Shown one piece after another: positions 8,601-17,114 of a stretch of DNA of 64,000 nucleotides. The translations under genes and the position numbers were made by a program. This stretch comes from Bacillus sp. FJAT-29814 (GTDB lineage: Bacteria; Bacillota; Bacilli; Bacillales; Cytobacillaceae): the NCBI RefSeq assembly GCF_001510715.1, contig NZ_LMTJ01000007.1:102693-166692 (forward strand), in the 5' to 3' direction. Position 1 is the stretch's first letter, and each line of letters starts with the position of its first letter. The notes under the pieces were generated by a model. The model made no database searches. It was not told the DNA's origin and saw nothing but the letters and a program-made list of their open reading frames with translations.

Positions 8601-9173
8601 TTATTTTGATAAGCCATTAAAAAGGTAAAGTTCAAAAAGCTTTGAAATCTCTTCTTTATCAAGGGGCTTATGGCTTCGTTCCCAATCAAATATCAATGCC
8701 ACATAAAGCTTTAACATGATAAAGGCAGTTATTTCAGGATCACAAGGTTTAATTTCCCCACGATCGATTGCTTCTTGGATAATCCCTTTCATATAATGTA
8801 TAATGACTGTTTCCACCCGCTGAACCACTTCAACAGCCGCTTGGGTGCCAATTTCTCGTTCTTCTTGAAAAAGCTTAATCGTTAATTGGTGCGATTTCCG
8901 AAATTCAAGGAGATCGAATAACACCTGATTGGCATTTTCACGAAACGAGTTCTGTTTGTTAAATGCTCTTTCTGCTACATCCTTCATGTCTTGCAACATG
9001 GTTTTTATAATGTCCTCGAATAATTCTTCTTTATTCTTAAAAAATGTATAGATTGTCCCTTTGCCCACATTAGCTAACTTGGCAACCTGATCCATTGTCG
9101 TCGCTTTGTACCCAAATAAAGAAAAGGATTTTGTAGCAGCCTCCACAATTAATTGTCTTCTGTCAATCGTCAC
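8601..9173 (-). CDS. TetR/AcrR family transcriptional regulator
   Basis: 190 residues. The N-terminal helix-turn-helix is clear: AATKSFSLFGYKATTMDQVAK...VGKGTIYTFFKNKEELF (residues 12-55), the canonical TetR signature. The remaining all-helical part is the ligand and dimer domain. The start is GTG at 9171-9173 with GAGGT 7 nt upstream. It is the first gene of a two-gene unit with yhgE, so it most likely represses that exporter-like protein. Ligand unknown. Confidence 0.92.
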   Translation of the reverse strand: MTIDRRQLIVEAATKSFSLFGYKATTMDQVAKLANVGKGTIYTFFKNKEELFEDIIKTMLQDMKDVAERAFNKQNSFRENANQVLFDLLEFRKSHQLTIKLFQEEREIGTQAAVEVVQRVETVIIHYMKGIIQEAIDRGEIKPCDPEITAFIMLKLYVALIFDWERSHKPLDKEEISKLFELYLFNGLSK

Positions 9174-9194
9174 CTCTTACACCTCGCTCTTTGC

Positions 9195-9208
9195 TAATTG
9201 ACCAATTG
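9195..9208 (-). promoter_or_regulatory. half-operator upstream of the TetR gene
   Basis: AATTGACCAATTG shares TTGACCAA with the full inverted repeat before yhgE. The second arm is degenerate (TAGTCAT at 9216-9222). Confidence 0.45.
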
Positions 9209-9376
9209 AGGAATATAGTCATTTAATACAAAAGAAAATATAACATATTGATATACTTTTTACAAACAGATTCACTTGGCTGGCATCAGTATCATTCATT
9301 CGTTTCGCTCTCTCAGCTAGAAATTCCTTATTTTTCGCAAAAAATGTGTTGAAACATAACCCAATTAAATATCCCA

Positions 9377-9447
9377 TAAAAGTCCCGTTCAAGTTAGGAC
9401 CTAAATAGGTCCTGGTGTAACTGTTTGAAAGGGACTTTTATTTTTTA
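9377..9447 (+). terminator. terminator-like leader hairpin before the kinase operon
   Basis: TAAAAGTCCC (9377-9386) pairs with GGGACTTTTA (9431-9440). Inside it TTCAA pairs with TTGAA, and AGGACCT pairs with AGGTCCT over an AAAT loop. TTTTTT follows. No plus-strand gene ends upstream, because the TetR gene is divergent, so this intrinsic-terminator shape lies in the 5' leader of the operon beginning at 9483. An attenuator is the simplest reading. The rest of 9174-9376 shows no gene. Confidence 0.65.
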
Positions 9448-9482
9448 TAGTTAAGTTGTTCAAAAACAAAGGAGGAATAAAA

Positions 9483-10079
9483 ATGAATAACAAGGTAAAG
9501 TCAGCTAGTAATCTGTTTTTTGCAGCGGGGATATTATGGGTACTGGAAGCAATCAGCGAAATATTCGGAGGCTATGTCGAGGATTTTAACAATGTATTTG
9601 ATTACCTCTCAGAATCAACCTTTGGGTTATATTTTGCCGCATTCTTTTTGGGGGCGTTTTATTTAACCAAATCCCACCAGGAGATCAGCGGACGAATGCT
9701 TGGCTGGGGTGGGAGAATCGGCCTTGCCCTGCTAGGCCTGGGTGCGGTGTTCATGACAGCAAAATCAGCGGTCAATGTGATCTATCACGGTTTCATCGGT
9801 GATGTGTTCTTGTTTGCGGAGAGTGGTCCATTGAATTTCATCTTTTTAATCGGAGTCCTTTCTTTCGTCTTGGGAACGATTGTGTTTACCATTGGCTGCA
9901 TGACGGGCAAGGTCCTCCCCTGGTGGGTTGCTGCTCTGTTTATACTGTCCCTCTTCTTCGTATTTGTGCCGGTTTTCGGGAAGTATGTCGCTGCCGCCCT
10001 GTATTCACTCATTGGAACACTCGTCTTGAAAAAGCAGGAAAACATCGAGGACATTTCGAATAACTTCATAGTAAAATAG
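9483..10079 (+). CDS. six-helix membrane protein, first gene of a two-component operon
   Basis: 198 residues beginning MNNKVKSASN, with about six transmembrane helices and no recognised family. AAAGGAGGAATAAAA sets the ATG at 9483 rather than the ATG at 9456. It lies 14 nt before a histidine kinase gene and is probably co-transcribed with it. In such arrangements a small membrane protein often acts as accessory sensor or as the target, but nothing in the sequence proves that. Confidence 0.8.
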   Translation: MNNKVKSASNLFFAAGILWVLEAISEIFGGYVEDFNNVFDYLSESTFGLYFAAFFLGAFYLTKSHQEISGRMLGWGGRIGLALLGLGAVFMTAKSAVNVIYHGFIGDVFLFAESGPLNFIFLIGVLSFVLGTIVFTIGCMTGKVLPWWVAALFILSLFFVFVPVFGKYVAAALYSLIGTLVLKKQENIEDISNNFIVK

Positions 10080-10093
10080 GAAATTCTTGAAAA

Positions 10094-12187
10094 ATGGGGG
10101 CAGTGTTGATGCGGAATAAATACAGTTTTATCGTAATCATCTTGTTTGTTGCTGCCCTTATCCTTTCCTTTTATAGTCTTTTATCCAGGCCTTCCTTATT
10201 ATCTGAGATTTGCCAAAATGGGGGCTGCGAAGAAACAAGCCAGCTGACAGCGGATATGGCCAAGGTGTTAGTCCAGGCGGAAATCTCCATCTCCTTCTAT
10301 ACCTATTATAAATTCGCTCTCGACCTTCTCACGGTCATCGTTTTCACGGTTCTGGCCTTTTTTATTCTTGCAAGAGGAAGTAAGACAAAAATGGGCATGT
10401 ATACGTCCGTGCTGATGCTTTATATGGGAACAAGCTTTACCGTGGGAACACTTCCGTTAACAGGAGACGTTTGGGAATGGCCTGTGAAATTTCATCAGCT
10501 TATTGCGTGGGGCCTTTTTATCCCATTTTTCTTCCTGTTTCCCAATGGAAAGCCTACACCGAAATGGACCCTTTATTTATCCTTTTTATGGATTACAACC
10601 GAGATTCCGTATGCCTTATTTCCGAATTCGTTTTTAAACAGTCAAACGTGGCCGCCGGTCTTAAGCGGAATCTATTTCTTTGGTTTCTTGTTTGCCTGTA
10701 TTTTTGCTCAAATTTTTCGCTATAAAAAAGCGGCCACATCGATTGAAAAGCTGCAGATCAAGTGGTTCATCTTTGCTTTGATTTTATTTGTCGGCAACAT
10801 TTTCATTTCCGGCCTGACGGGATTTTTGCCGGAAGATTCCCATCCGCTTTTTATAAGCATTTTTTTCTTTGTTACCGTGGCTACTCAGGCATTGGCGCTT
10901 TGTTTGATACCCCTTTCCATTGCCTATGCCATTTTGAAATACCGGCTGTGGCAAATCGATTTGATTTTAAGCAGGACGGTAACTTATATAAGCCTCACCT
11001 TCATCGTTGTTTGTTTTTATGTCCTTTTTGTCAACGGGTTGGGAGCATTGTTCCGTGACCCGAATAATCTCGTCATTTCGCTCGTTTCAACAGGCATTAT
11101 TGCCGTATTGTTTCAACCGCTCACCGCCTATTTGCAGCGGGGTATTAACCGTCTTATTTATGGAGACCGGGATGAGCCGTTAAAGATCCTGGCCAGGCTT
11201 GCCGATCAGCTGGAAGGCACACTGCCGATCCAACGTGTTTTGCCAACGGTATTGGAAACGACGATGCAGGCGCTAAAGCTGCCATTTATCGAAATTACCT
11301 TAAAAAATGGCATTTCGCATCATCTGGGTACGGCTTCCGGCGATGCTGCCATTTTCCCGTTGTTGCACCAGGGCGATGAGATCGGTTTATTGAAGGTAGG
11401 CTTTAGGACGGTTCATGAGGCTTTTTCAAAAAGAGACCTCAGGGTCCTGAACCATTTAGCCAAACAAATCGGGATTGCGGCCCATTCCGTTTTAATCAAT
11501 ACAGAATTGCAAAAATCCCGGGAAAAATTAGTATCCACCAGAGAAGAAGAACGAAGACGGCTGCGACGGGACTTACATGATGGCGTGGGCCCGAGCCTCG
11601 CCGCGCAAACGATTAAAGTAGGGGTGGCCAAACAGCTGCTCTATGACAATCCCAAAGCGGCGGAAGAACTGTTGTCTACGCTTGAGGAGGACCTTGGCCA
11701 TACGTTGGCCGATATCCGCCATATTATCTATAACCTAAGGCCGCCGAGTCTCGACGATTTGGGACTATTAGGGGCTGTTAGAGAGTTTGCTGCTCAAGTA
11801 AAACGTCCGAATGGTGTGGGAAATCCATTTGCTATCAACATTACTACAAACCGATCGACATTCACCTTATCGGCAGCAGTTGAGGTGGCGGCGTTTAGAA
11901 TCATCCAGGAGGCCGTCACCAATGTCATCCGCCACGCACAGGCAAGCAGCTGCAGGGTGGAGTTTCAGGTAGGAGAAAACGGGCTAAAGATTTTGATTGT
12001 CGATAATGGAAAGGGGATTGCCCCTAATGCCAAAAGAGGAGTAGGGCTATCCTCGATGAAGGAGAGGGCTGAGGAAGTCGGCGGAACCTGCCACATTATA
12101 TCAGCAGAAAATAAGGGTACGAGATTAGAAGTTTATTTACCGAATATGGAGGAAGGCTATGGAATCAATAAAGGTATTAATTGTTGA
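10094..12187 (+). CDS. membrane sensor histidine kinase, HisKA_3 type with GAF
   Basis: 697 residues. A first helix (about 12-32) is followed by an outside loop with a Cys pair (ICQNGGC) and then seven or so helices to about residue 325. A GAF-like domain spans roughly 365-470, then a HisKA_3 dimerisation domain with the phospho-acceptor His495 in [10 protein letters not shown]. The HATPase ends the chain with an N-box ([13 protein letters not shown]) and G-boxes (DNGKGI, GVGLSSM). This is the NarX/DesK-like class that pairs with NarL regulators, and the next gene is one. Start may be ATG 10109 instead (GGGGG upstream). Signal unknown. Confidence 0.9.
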   Translation: MGAVLMRNKYSFIVIILFVAALILSFYSLLSRPSLLSEICQNGGCEETSQLTADMAKVLVQAEISISFYTYYKFALDLLTVIVFTVLAFFILARGSKTKMGMYTSVLMLYMGTSFTVGTLPLTGDVWEWPVKFHQLIAWGLFIPFFFLFPNGKPTPKWTLYLSFLWITTEIPYALFPNSFLNSQTWPPVLSGIYFFGFLFACIFAQIFRYKKAATSIEKLQIKWFIFALILFVGNIFISGLTGFLPEDSHPLFISIFFFVTVATQALALCLIPLSIAYAILKYRLWQIDLILSRTVTYISLTFIVVCFYVLFVNGLGALFRDPNNLVISLVSTGIIAVLFQPLTAYLQRGINRLIYGDRDEPLKILARLADQLEGTLPIQRVLPTVLETTMQALKLPFIEITLKNGISHHLGTASGDAAIFPLLHQGDEIGLLKVGFRTVHEAFSKRDLRVLNHLAKQIGIAAHSVLINTELQKSREKLVSTREEERRRLRRDLHDGVGPSLAAQTIKVGVAKQLLYDNPKAAEELLSTLEEDLGHTLADIRHIIYNLRPPSLDDLGLLGAVREFAAQVKRPNGVGNPFAINITTNRSTFTLSAAVEVAAFRIIQEAVTNVIRHAQASSCRVEFQVGENGLKILIVDNGKGIAPNAKRGVGLSSMKERAEEVGGTCHIISAENKGTRLEVYLPNMEEGYGINKGINC

Positions 12188-12800
12188 TGATCATTCATTG
12201 TTTCGTGACGGCTTAAGGGCGATGATACAGGCAAGCCCGGAAATCAGGTTAATTGGCGAGGCCAGTTCAGGGGAAGAAGCTATCAAATTGGCAATGGAAT
12301 TGCAGCCAGATGTGATTTTGATGGACATCCAGATGCCTGGGATCAATGGGATTGAAGCTACGAGGCAAATCGTGAAAATGAGCCCACATATTGCCATTTT
12401 AGTCGTGACGATGCTCGAGGACGACTCCTCTGTTTTTGCGGCGATGCGGGCAGGGGCAAGAGGCTATATTTTAAAAGGCGCCAAGCATACCGATCTGCTG
12501 CGGGCGATTAAAGTCGTAACGGATGGCGAGGCAATCTTCAGCCCCGGCATCGCGGTGAAACTGGTCGAGTTTTTCAATCAAATGCAGCCAATCGTTCCGG
12601 TTCAAGTGTTTCCAGAATTAACGGATCGGGAGCGGGAGGTCTTGCAATTGATTGCCAATGGCCTGAAAAATGCCGAAATTGCGGAACGGTTATTTTTAAG
12701 TCCCAAAACCGTCCGTAACCACGTCAGTAACATCCTAAGCAAGCTCCAGGTAGTGGACAGGACAGAGGCGGCTCTTCGGGCAAAACAAGCAGGGTTATAG
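12159..12800 (+). CDS. NarL/FixJ family response regulator
   Basis: 213 residues. Receiver domain residues 1-120 with acidic pair Asp10/Asp11, phospho-acceptor Asp56 ([10 protein letters not shown]) and a conserved Lys in LKGAKH. A LuxR-type helix-turn-helix fills about 150-195 ([18 protein letters not shown]...[13 protein letters not shown]). GGAGGAAGG precedes the ATG, and the gene overlaps the kinase gene by 29 nt, so the two are translationally coupled partners. Targets are unknown; the operon itself and its leader hairpin are candidates. Confidence 0.95.
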   Translation: MESIKVLIVDDHSLFRDGLRAMIQASPEIRLIGEASSGEEAIKLAMELQPDVILMDIQMPGINGIEATRQIVKMSPHIAILVVTMLEDDSSVFAAMRAGARGYILKGAKHTDLLRAIKVVTDGEAIFSPGIAVKLVEFFNQMQPIVPVQVFPELTDREREVLQLIANGLKNAEIAERLFLSPKTVRNHVSNILSKLQVVDRTEAALRAKQAGL

Positions 12801-13125
12801 CGGAACAGGGGGACGCTTGTTTTTGTGTCTCCTCAATCTCCAGAATCCTCTGGTGAATATCAGGATGAATACCAGAATCGGCTAATAGTTTATGCGGTGA
12901 GAGAAAAATACGGAGTGTTTGGACAGAACTAAGTCTAGATAACGGGTGTCATCCAGACTACATTTTTATAACCTGCATAAACCGAAATTCCCCATTTTTC
13001 GCAGCGAAAATTAATAAAAACCCAACAGGTTCCTCTGGCTTTTTATACGAAACATGGCCGCATTTCGGGATAATCATGTATTCGGTGTTCGGGACATGAT
13101 AAAGACCGGTAACGGGCAAAATAAG
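12801..13125. other. intergenic region with a shared 40-bp element
   Basis: No gene supported. Around 12980-13020 it contains ATTTTTCGCAGCGAAAAT, a palindrome within a roughly 40-bp block that recurs in inverse orientation near 38640-38690. A GGGGGACGC motif at 12808 resembles the arm of the terminator at 52517. Convergent genes flank the region. Confidence 0.45.
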
Positions 13126-13159
13126 AAAAAAGTCAGGAGACACTGTCTCCTGACTTTTT
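13126..13159 (-). terminator. family A terminator of DoxX copy 2
   Basis: AAAAAGTCAGGAGACA pairs with TGTCTCCTGACTTTTT. The core has changed from GCCAGG to GTCAGG on one arm with the matching change CTGAC on the other, so pairing is preserved. Confidence 0.85.
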
Positions 13160-13161
13160 CG

Positions 13162-13671
13162 TTATGCTGTTGTTCTAGAGGCACCTTTATCTAATTTTGC
13201 AGTTTTACGGATAAATGGGATCACCCAGCGGTCTAATCCGTAACGGCCAGCGTTGTAACCTGCTGCCAAGATGATAAAGCCTAAGAAGATGTCGGTTGGA
13301 TTATGAGAAACAGTTCCAGCTAGGAAGAATGAGAAGTTCATCACTAGGCCGAAGAACATGGCAGCTGTAGTTAAACAACCTAATAGTAGACCTAAGCCGA
13401 TAAGTGTTTCACCCCAAGGGACAATGACGTTAAAGATATCTACATTTGGAAGCGCGAAGCCTTTAAGGAATTCTACATACCAGCCGTAAACCACGCTGCC
13501 GTCAGGACCTTTTACAGGATTAGCGGTTACTCCTTTTAAGAATCCGGAAGCATCGAACCCGCCAGTGATTTTATGAAAACCTGCTGTAAACCAAGAGTAT
13601 CCTAAATATAAACGAATAACTAGTAATAGTGTAGCGGAAATCTTATTTTCTCTTAAAAATTTGTTAAACAT
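13162..13671 (-). CDS. DoxX family membrane protein, copy 2
   Basis: 169 residues, nearly identical to copy 1 through the membrane part. Differences are few: Thr at position 14, Ser in DGSVV, and a shortened tail LDKGASRTTA. Four helices; the conserved FTAGFHKITGGFDASG segment follows helix 1 and SHNPTDIFLG lies before the last helix. It belongs to a roughly 690 bp cassette from the terminator at 13126 to TTTGAAC at 13815. Single-gene unit between a two-component operon and a YbjQ-family gene, with no functional tie to either. Confidence 0.93.
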   Translation of the reverse strand: MFNKFLRENKISATLLLVIRLYLGYSWFTAGFHKITGGFDASGFLKGVTANPVKGPDGSVVYGWYVEFLKGFALPNVDIFNVIVPWGETLIGLGLLLGCLTTAAMFFGLVMNFSFFLAGTVSHNPTDIFLGFIILAAGYNAGRYGLDRWVIPFIRKTAKLDKGASRTTA

Positions 13672-13815
13672 TTCTGTTTCCCCCTTATTTTTTCTAGCTC
13701 CGTATTAATGTTTGCTCCTTACATTTACAATATATAGCATTCTCCCTGTTATTAACATATCCACAGTGTTTAGTTCACAAATTGTTAATAATGCTTTGAC
13801 AAATATTTGAACTTG
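13672..13815 (-). promoter_or_regulatory. conserved upstream region of DoxX copy 2
   Basis: Same block as in copy 1: ResD-like TTTGTGAAC at 13773-13781 (minus strand), a TATATATTGT -10-like stretch and AAGGAGC. The block ends at GCTTTGACAAATATTTGAAC, the same point as in the other cassettes. Confidence 0.55.
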
Positions 13816-13921
13816 CGGATAAGCCATGAATCTAGTGTATTCATTAAAAAACGATGGTATTTATATCCAACAAAAAGTAAAATTAGCATGTAGTTAGAAA
13901 TTTGATAAGGGGCTGATCAGT

Positions 13922-14242
13922 TTGATCATCGTAACATCCGAAAATATTGCTAACCATAAAGTGACAGAAGTATTAGGACCTGTGTTTGGATTAACCGTCA
14001 GGGCAAGAGGAATCGGCAAAGATATCATGGCTTCTTTAAAGGGGCTGGTAGGCGGGGAAATAAACCAGTATACAGAAATGCTTGAAGATGCCAGAAAACA
14101 AGCGATTGACCGTATGGTTCAAAACGCTACAGCAATGGGAGCAAATGCCATCATTATGATGCGCTTTGACTCTGGTGAAATCGGCCAGAATATGAGTGAA
14201 ATTGTCGCATATGGAACGGCTGTTATTGCGGAAAAGGAATAA
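13922..14242 (+). CDS. YbjQ/UPF0145 family protein
   Basis: 106 residues of the YbjQ (UPF0145, DUF74) family, small proteins that assemble into rings; function unsettled, possibly heavy-metal binding. Recognisable are IIVTSENIANH at the start, GPVFGLTVRARGI, and ATAMGANAIIMMRFDSGE near residues 72-90. The start is TTG at 13922 with AAGGGG upstream. The next gene begins 3 nt after the stop, so the two are one unit. Confidence 0.9.
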   Translation: MIIVTSENIANHKVTEVLGPVFGLTVRARGIGKDIMASLKGLVGGEINQYTEMLEDARKQAIDRMVQNATAMGANAIIMMRFDSGEIGQNMSEIVAYGTAVIAEKE

Positions 14243-14245
14243 CCG

Positions 14246-14470
14246 ATGAAATGGATTTTAGGCTTTTACGGTATCCAACTCATCATCCTGATTCTATTAA
14301 TCATTGGATCCTGGCTCATTTGGGACCGCCGCTTCAAAACAAAACACGGGCAAAAAGTACCAAAAGGCTTCGTCCGAACAAATGAGGTTTCCATTGATCC
14401 AACCACAAATAAAAGACTAGTCGTTTATTTCAATTCTGAAACAGGAGAGCGCTTTTATAAAGAAGAATGA
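14246..14470 (+). CDS. small single-helix membrane protein
   Basis: 74 residues: an N-terminal helix (about 4-26, GIQLIILILLIIGSWLIW) and a basic, soluble tail ending in SETGERFYKEE. Not recognised. It starts 3 nt after the YbjQ gene, so it is translationally coupled and may help place that protein at the membrane. Its stop lies at the start of a family A terminator. Confidence 0.75.
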   Translation: MKWILGFYGIQLIILILLIIGSWLIWDRRFKTKHGQKVPKGFVRTNEVSIDPTTNKRLVVYFNSETGERFYKEE

Positions 14471-14506
14471 AAAAAGCCAGGAGAGCAGTGCCCTCCTGGC
14501 CTGTTC
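14470..14506. terminator. family A terminator, probably left by a lost DoxX cassette
   Basis: AAAAAGCCAGGAG pairs with CTCCTGGC. It ends the YbjQ unit on the plus strand and is followed by the DoxX remnant described next. Confidence 0.75.
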
Positions 14507-14507
14507 T

Positions 14508-14553
14508 TTATGCCGCTGTTCTTGACATGCCTTTCACCCTTTTAAGAATCCTA
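14508..14553 (-). pseudogene. remnant of a DoxX cassette
   Basis: Reading on the plus strand, TTATGCCGCTGTTCTTGACA equals the last codons of DoxX copy 3 almost base for base. It is followed after about 15 bp by CCTTTTAAGAATCC, which in intact copies lies about 350 bp further inside the gene. The middle of the gene is gone, and similarity stops after 14553. With the family A terminator beside it, this marks a former seventh cassette. Confidence 0.75.
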
Positions 14554-14781
14554 CATAATCGACTGATAAAAAAACTTCGCAGATTGGGTGTATAGGCGGC
14601 ATTTATGATATCGAACCTAGGATGAACATTTCCTCTCTGTCACAAATTGCCTTCCAATACTGCCATTTCTTAGATCCTGTTTAGGAAATAGAAGCCATAT
14701 CATTGATATCGCCCCTATTTTTAAAATTTTCCTATATAATAGATAGGGACTTAGTACTATCGTTATATAGGAGGGTTTTGT

Positions 14782-15588
14782 TTGGCATCTTTTTTTCTTA
14801 TAGTGGGATTTATCGTTTCCATCTATTTTCTTGTATCTGGGATCAACGGGTTAAGAAAAAGAAATTCGAAAGCAGGAATGAATTTCTTATGGATGGTCGT
14901 CGGGCTGATTATTTTGCTATTGGCATCCGGTAACTCGGTGATTATGGTTTTGTTTGTACTAGGCTTTTTCGCCTTTATTTTTTTCCTTATCTCTGGAATT
15001 CTCGCACTTATTAAAAGAAACGGGAAAGCTAAAAAGAGATTTCTTCTCATGTTAGGGGCAATGGTTCTCTGGTTAGGAAGTGCCGCAATATTTCCTTCAG
15101 ATAAAAAAGAGACTACCATACAGGCATCAGAGGAAAAAGTGAAAGCCAAAACTGATGCAAAGGAAAAAGCAGCTGCGTTAGCTAAAAAGGAAGCAGAGGA
15201 AAAAGCAAAGCAAGAGGCCGAAGCCAAAGCTAAAGCAGAAGAAGAGGCGAAAGTGAAAGCAGAGGCGGAAGCTAAGGCAAAAGCAGAAGAAGAGGCTAAG
15301 GCTAAAGCGGAGGCTGAAGCTCAGGCAAGGGCAGAAGCAGAAGCTAAGGCTAAAGCGGAGGCTGAAGCTCAGGCAAGGGCAGAAGCAGAAGCTAAGGCTA
15401 AAGCGGAGGCTGAAGCTCAGGCAAAGGCACAGCAGCAACAAGCTACATCGACTACCTCAGGACAGACATCATTTGCAAACTGCACTGAACTCAATAAAGT
15501 ATATCCAAATGGAGTGGCATCAGACCATCCGGCTTATAAATCGAGAATGGACCGGGATAATGATGGCTATGCTTGTGAAAGAAACTAA
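14782..15588 (+). CDS. membrane-anchored Excalibur-domain protein with Ala/Glu/Lys stalk
   Basis: 268 residues in three parts. About four transmembrane helices fill residues 1-107. A highly charged Lys-Ala-Glu repeat (about 112-222) should form a long helix or coiled coil. The C-terminal 38 residues are an Excalibur calcium-binding domain: FANCTELNKVYPNGV, then a D-x-D-x-D-G loop in DRDNDGYACE, with the usual Cys pair. The start is TTG at 14782 after AGGAGGG. The stalk is encoded by a 48-bp DNA repeat (see separate entry) and so may vary in length between strains. Probably displays the calcium domain across the cell wall; role unknown. Confidence 0.85.
   Translation: MASFFLIVGFIVSIYFLVSGINGLRKRNSKAGMNFLWMVVGLIILLLASGNSVIMVLFVLGFFAFIFFLISGILALIKRNGKAKKRFLLMLGAMVLWLGSAAIFPSDKKETTIQASEEKVKAKTDAKEKAAALAKKEAEEKAKQEAEAKAKAEEEAKVKAEAEAKAKAEEEAKAKAEAEAQARAEAEAKAKAEAEAQARAEAEAKAKAEAEAQAKAQQQQATSTTSGQTSFANCTELNKVYPNGVASDHPAYKSRMDRDNDGYACERN
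15297..15425 (+). repeat. 48-bp tandem repeat inside the Excalibur protein gene
   Basis: About 2.7 near-perfect copies of a 48-bp unit encoding AKAKAEAEAQARAEAE. A more degenerate 36-45-bp version precedes it from about 15210. In-frame expansion or contraction would change stalk length without frameshift. Confidence 0.8.
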
Positions 15589-15607
15589 TGGGCTCAGGGG
15601 CAAAATA

Positions 15608-15645
15608 GAAAAAGAGATTGGGGCTCCAATCTCTTTTTTTATTTG
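15608..15645 (+). terminator. terminator of the Excalibur protein gene
   Basis: AAAAAGAGATTGG pairs with CCAATCTCTTTTT over a GGCT loop, followed by TTTATTT. Confidence 0.85.
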
Positions 15646-15773
15646 CAATAAATAGCAGGGAACGTATTAATTCCTGCTTACATAGCATATGTATTAGGAC
15701 ATGCTGCGTGTACTTTTAGAACGGTTATTTAATCTCATTTTCCATATGGTTGCAAAGGAGGGAACGAATAAAG

Positions 15774-16331
15774 TTGGCTTGGTTCAGTTCTTTCTTAATT
15801 TTAAATTTGATCGGAATAAGTACAAATATAGATAATATTGGTGTTGGAATGGCCTATGGGCTTAAAAAAATGAAAATACCTGTTTGGTTTAACATAATCA
15901 TTAATACCATTGGATTCTTTACTACAATCATTGGGGTATTTTTAGGCTATGTCATTTCACAATTTATCTCTCAAAAGGAAACTGGGCTCGTATCGTTTTG
16001 TATATTGTTCTGCATTGGAGTATTCACCATTTATAATGATTGGTTTGTTTCTAAAAAAAGAGAGATAAAAATACAAAAGCTTAGTATTCGACAGGCTGTT
16101 TTACTAGGATTTACACTTTCCATCACAAACATTGCTAGCGGAGCTGGGGCAACGGTTGCATACAATTCAGTTATCTGGTCAGTGATCTTTAGTATTACTG
16201 TCTGGGGTTATATAGCGATATGGTTTGGAAATTCTGTTGGTAATAGAGTATTCTCTAGTATTTTGGGTCATTACTCTCCACTTATTGCTGGGTTTATTTT
16301 AATTATTATCGGGTTTAAGCAATTATTTTAA
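15774..16331 (+). CDS. MntP/YtaF-like membrane transporter
   Basis: 185 residues with six hydrophobic helices and two inverted halves: NLIGISTNIDNIGVGMAYG near the start and SITNIASGAGATVAYNS at about 128-145. This two-fold layout with an acidic residue in each half is that of MntP manganese exporters and the sporulation membrane protein YtaF, LysE superfamily; closest in feel to YtaF. I choose TTG 15774 since AAAGGAGGG ends 10 nt before it; TTG 15750 precedes that site. A CadD-type transporter gene follows 117 nt downstream. Confidence 0.78.
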   Translation: MAWFSSFLILNLIGISTNIDNIGVGMAYGLKKMKIPVWFNIIINTIGFFTTIIGVFLGYVISQFISQKETGLVSFCILFCIGVFTIYNDWFVSKKREIKIQKLSIRQAVLLGFTLSITNIASGAGATVAYNSVIWSVIFSITVWGYIAIWFGNSVGNRVFSSILGHYSPLIAGFILIIIGFKQLF

Positions 16332-16448
16332 CCTTTGTTGAAACTTCCTCTTTTGACTGCCATAACCACTCTTCTTCGATTAGAAGGCCATTCATTTAAA
16401 GTCTTAAATAATTTAACGACCATTTATTGAAAGGATAAAGCTTAGAGT

Positions 16449-17033
16449 ATGCTAACCCTTATTTTTTCATCGATCGTTTTTTTTGCAGCAACAAACATTG
16501 ATGACATTTTCCTCTTAATGACCTGGTTCTCACAAGCAAAGACAACAGAACAGAAACGCTTTATTGTAGCTGGACAATACCTTGGTTTTATTCTTATTCT
16601 AATCATAAGTTTTATTGGAGCATTAGGGACCTTACTCGTTCCTAAAGCATGGATAGGTGTACTTGGATTCATTCCAATCTATTTTGGAATACAATCATTG
16701 ATATCTTTGGGCCAAAAGAGGAAAGAGCATTCTATTCGATTTTTTTGGTTAATAAAAACGGCGACAGTCACATTTGCTAATGGTGTTGATAATATCGGTG
16801 TCTATATTCCTTTCTTCTCAGCCAATAGTTTGTGGAAAATTATCATGATTGTGATCATCTTTTTAGCACTTGTAGCAGTCTTTTGTTTTGTAGCCAATAC
16901 CCTTGTACATCAACCGTTAATAGCTCAGACTTTAGAACGCAACGGACACATTATTGTTCCCCTTGTCTTAATAGGACTAGGTACTTTTATTTTGATTAAA
17001 CACGATACGTTCGGTTACGTTTTTAACCTCTAA
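16449..17033 (+). CDS. cadmium resistance transporter, CadD family
   Basis: 194 residues, six hydrophobic helices, CadD family (LysE superfamily). Signature segments are FFAATNIDDIFLLMTWF (residues 11-27) and FANGVDNIGVYIPFF (about 113-127). Known members move cadmium or other divalent cations out of the cell; no CadC-type repressor is beside it, so the true ion is open. GAAAGGA precedes the ATG. Its neighbour upstream is a different branch of the same superfamily. Confidence 0.85.
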   Translation: MLTLIFSSIVFFAATNIDDIFLLMTWFSQAKTTEQKRFIVAGQYLGFILILIISFIGALGTLLVPKAWIGVLGFIPIYFGIQSLISLGQKRKEHSIRFFWLIKTATVTFANGVDNIGVYIPFFSANSLWKIIMIVIIFLALVAVFCFVANTLVHQPLIAQTLERNGHIIVPLVLIGLGTFILIKHDTFGYVFNL

Positions 17034-17077
17034 TTCCATTCATTTTGAATTTGTCCAACACCATAGCCGGAAGCATA

Positions 17078-17113
17078 GAAAAAGCCAGAAGAACCGTGTC
17101 TCCTGGCTTTTTC
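17078..17113 (-). terminator. family A terminator of DoxX copy 3
   Basis: AAAAAGCCAGAAGA pairs with TCTCCTGGCTTTTT with one G-A mismatch. It sits 45 nt after the CadD gene and may serve both strands. Confidence 0.8.
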
Positions 17114-17114
17114 T

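Noticed and set aside
12958..13143. 61-residue open frame on the minus strand
   Set aside because: Its start lies inside the DoxX terminator, it has no ribosome site and it runs through the shared palindromic 40-bp element.
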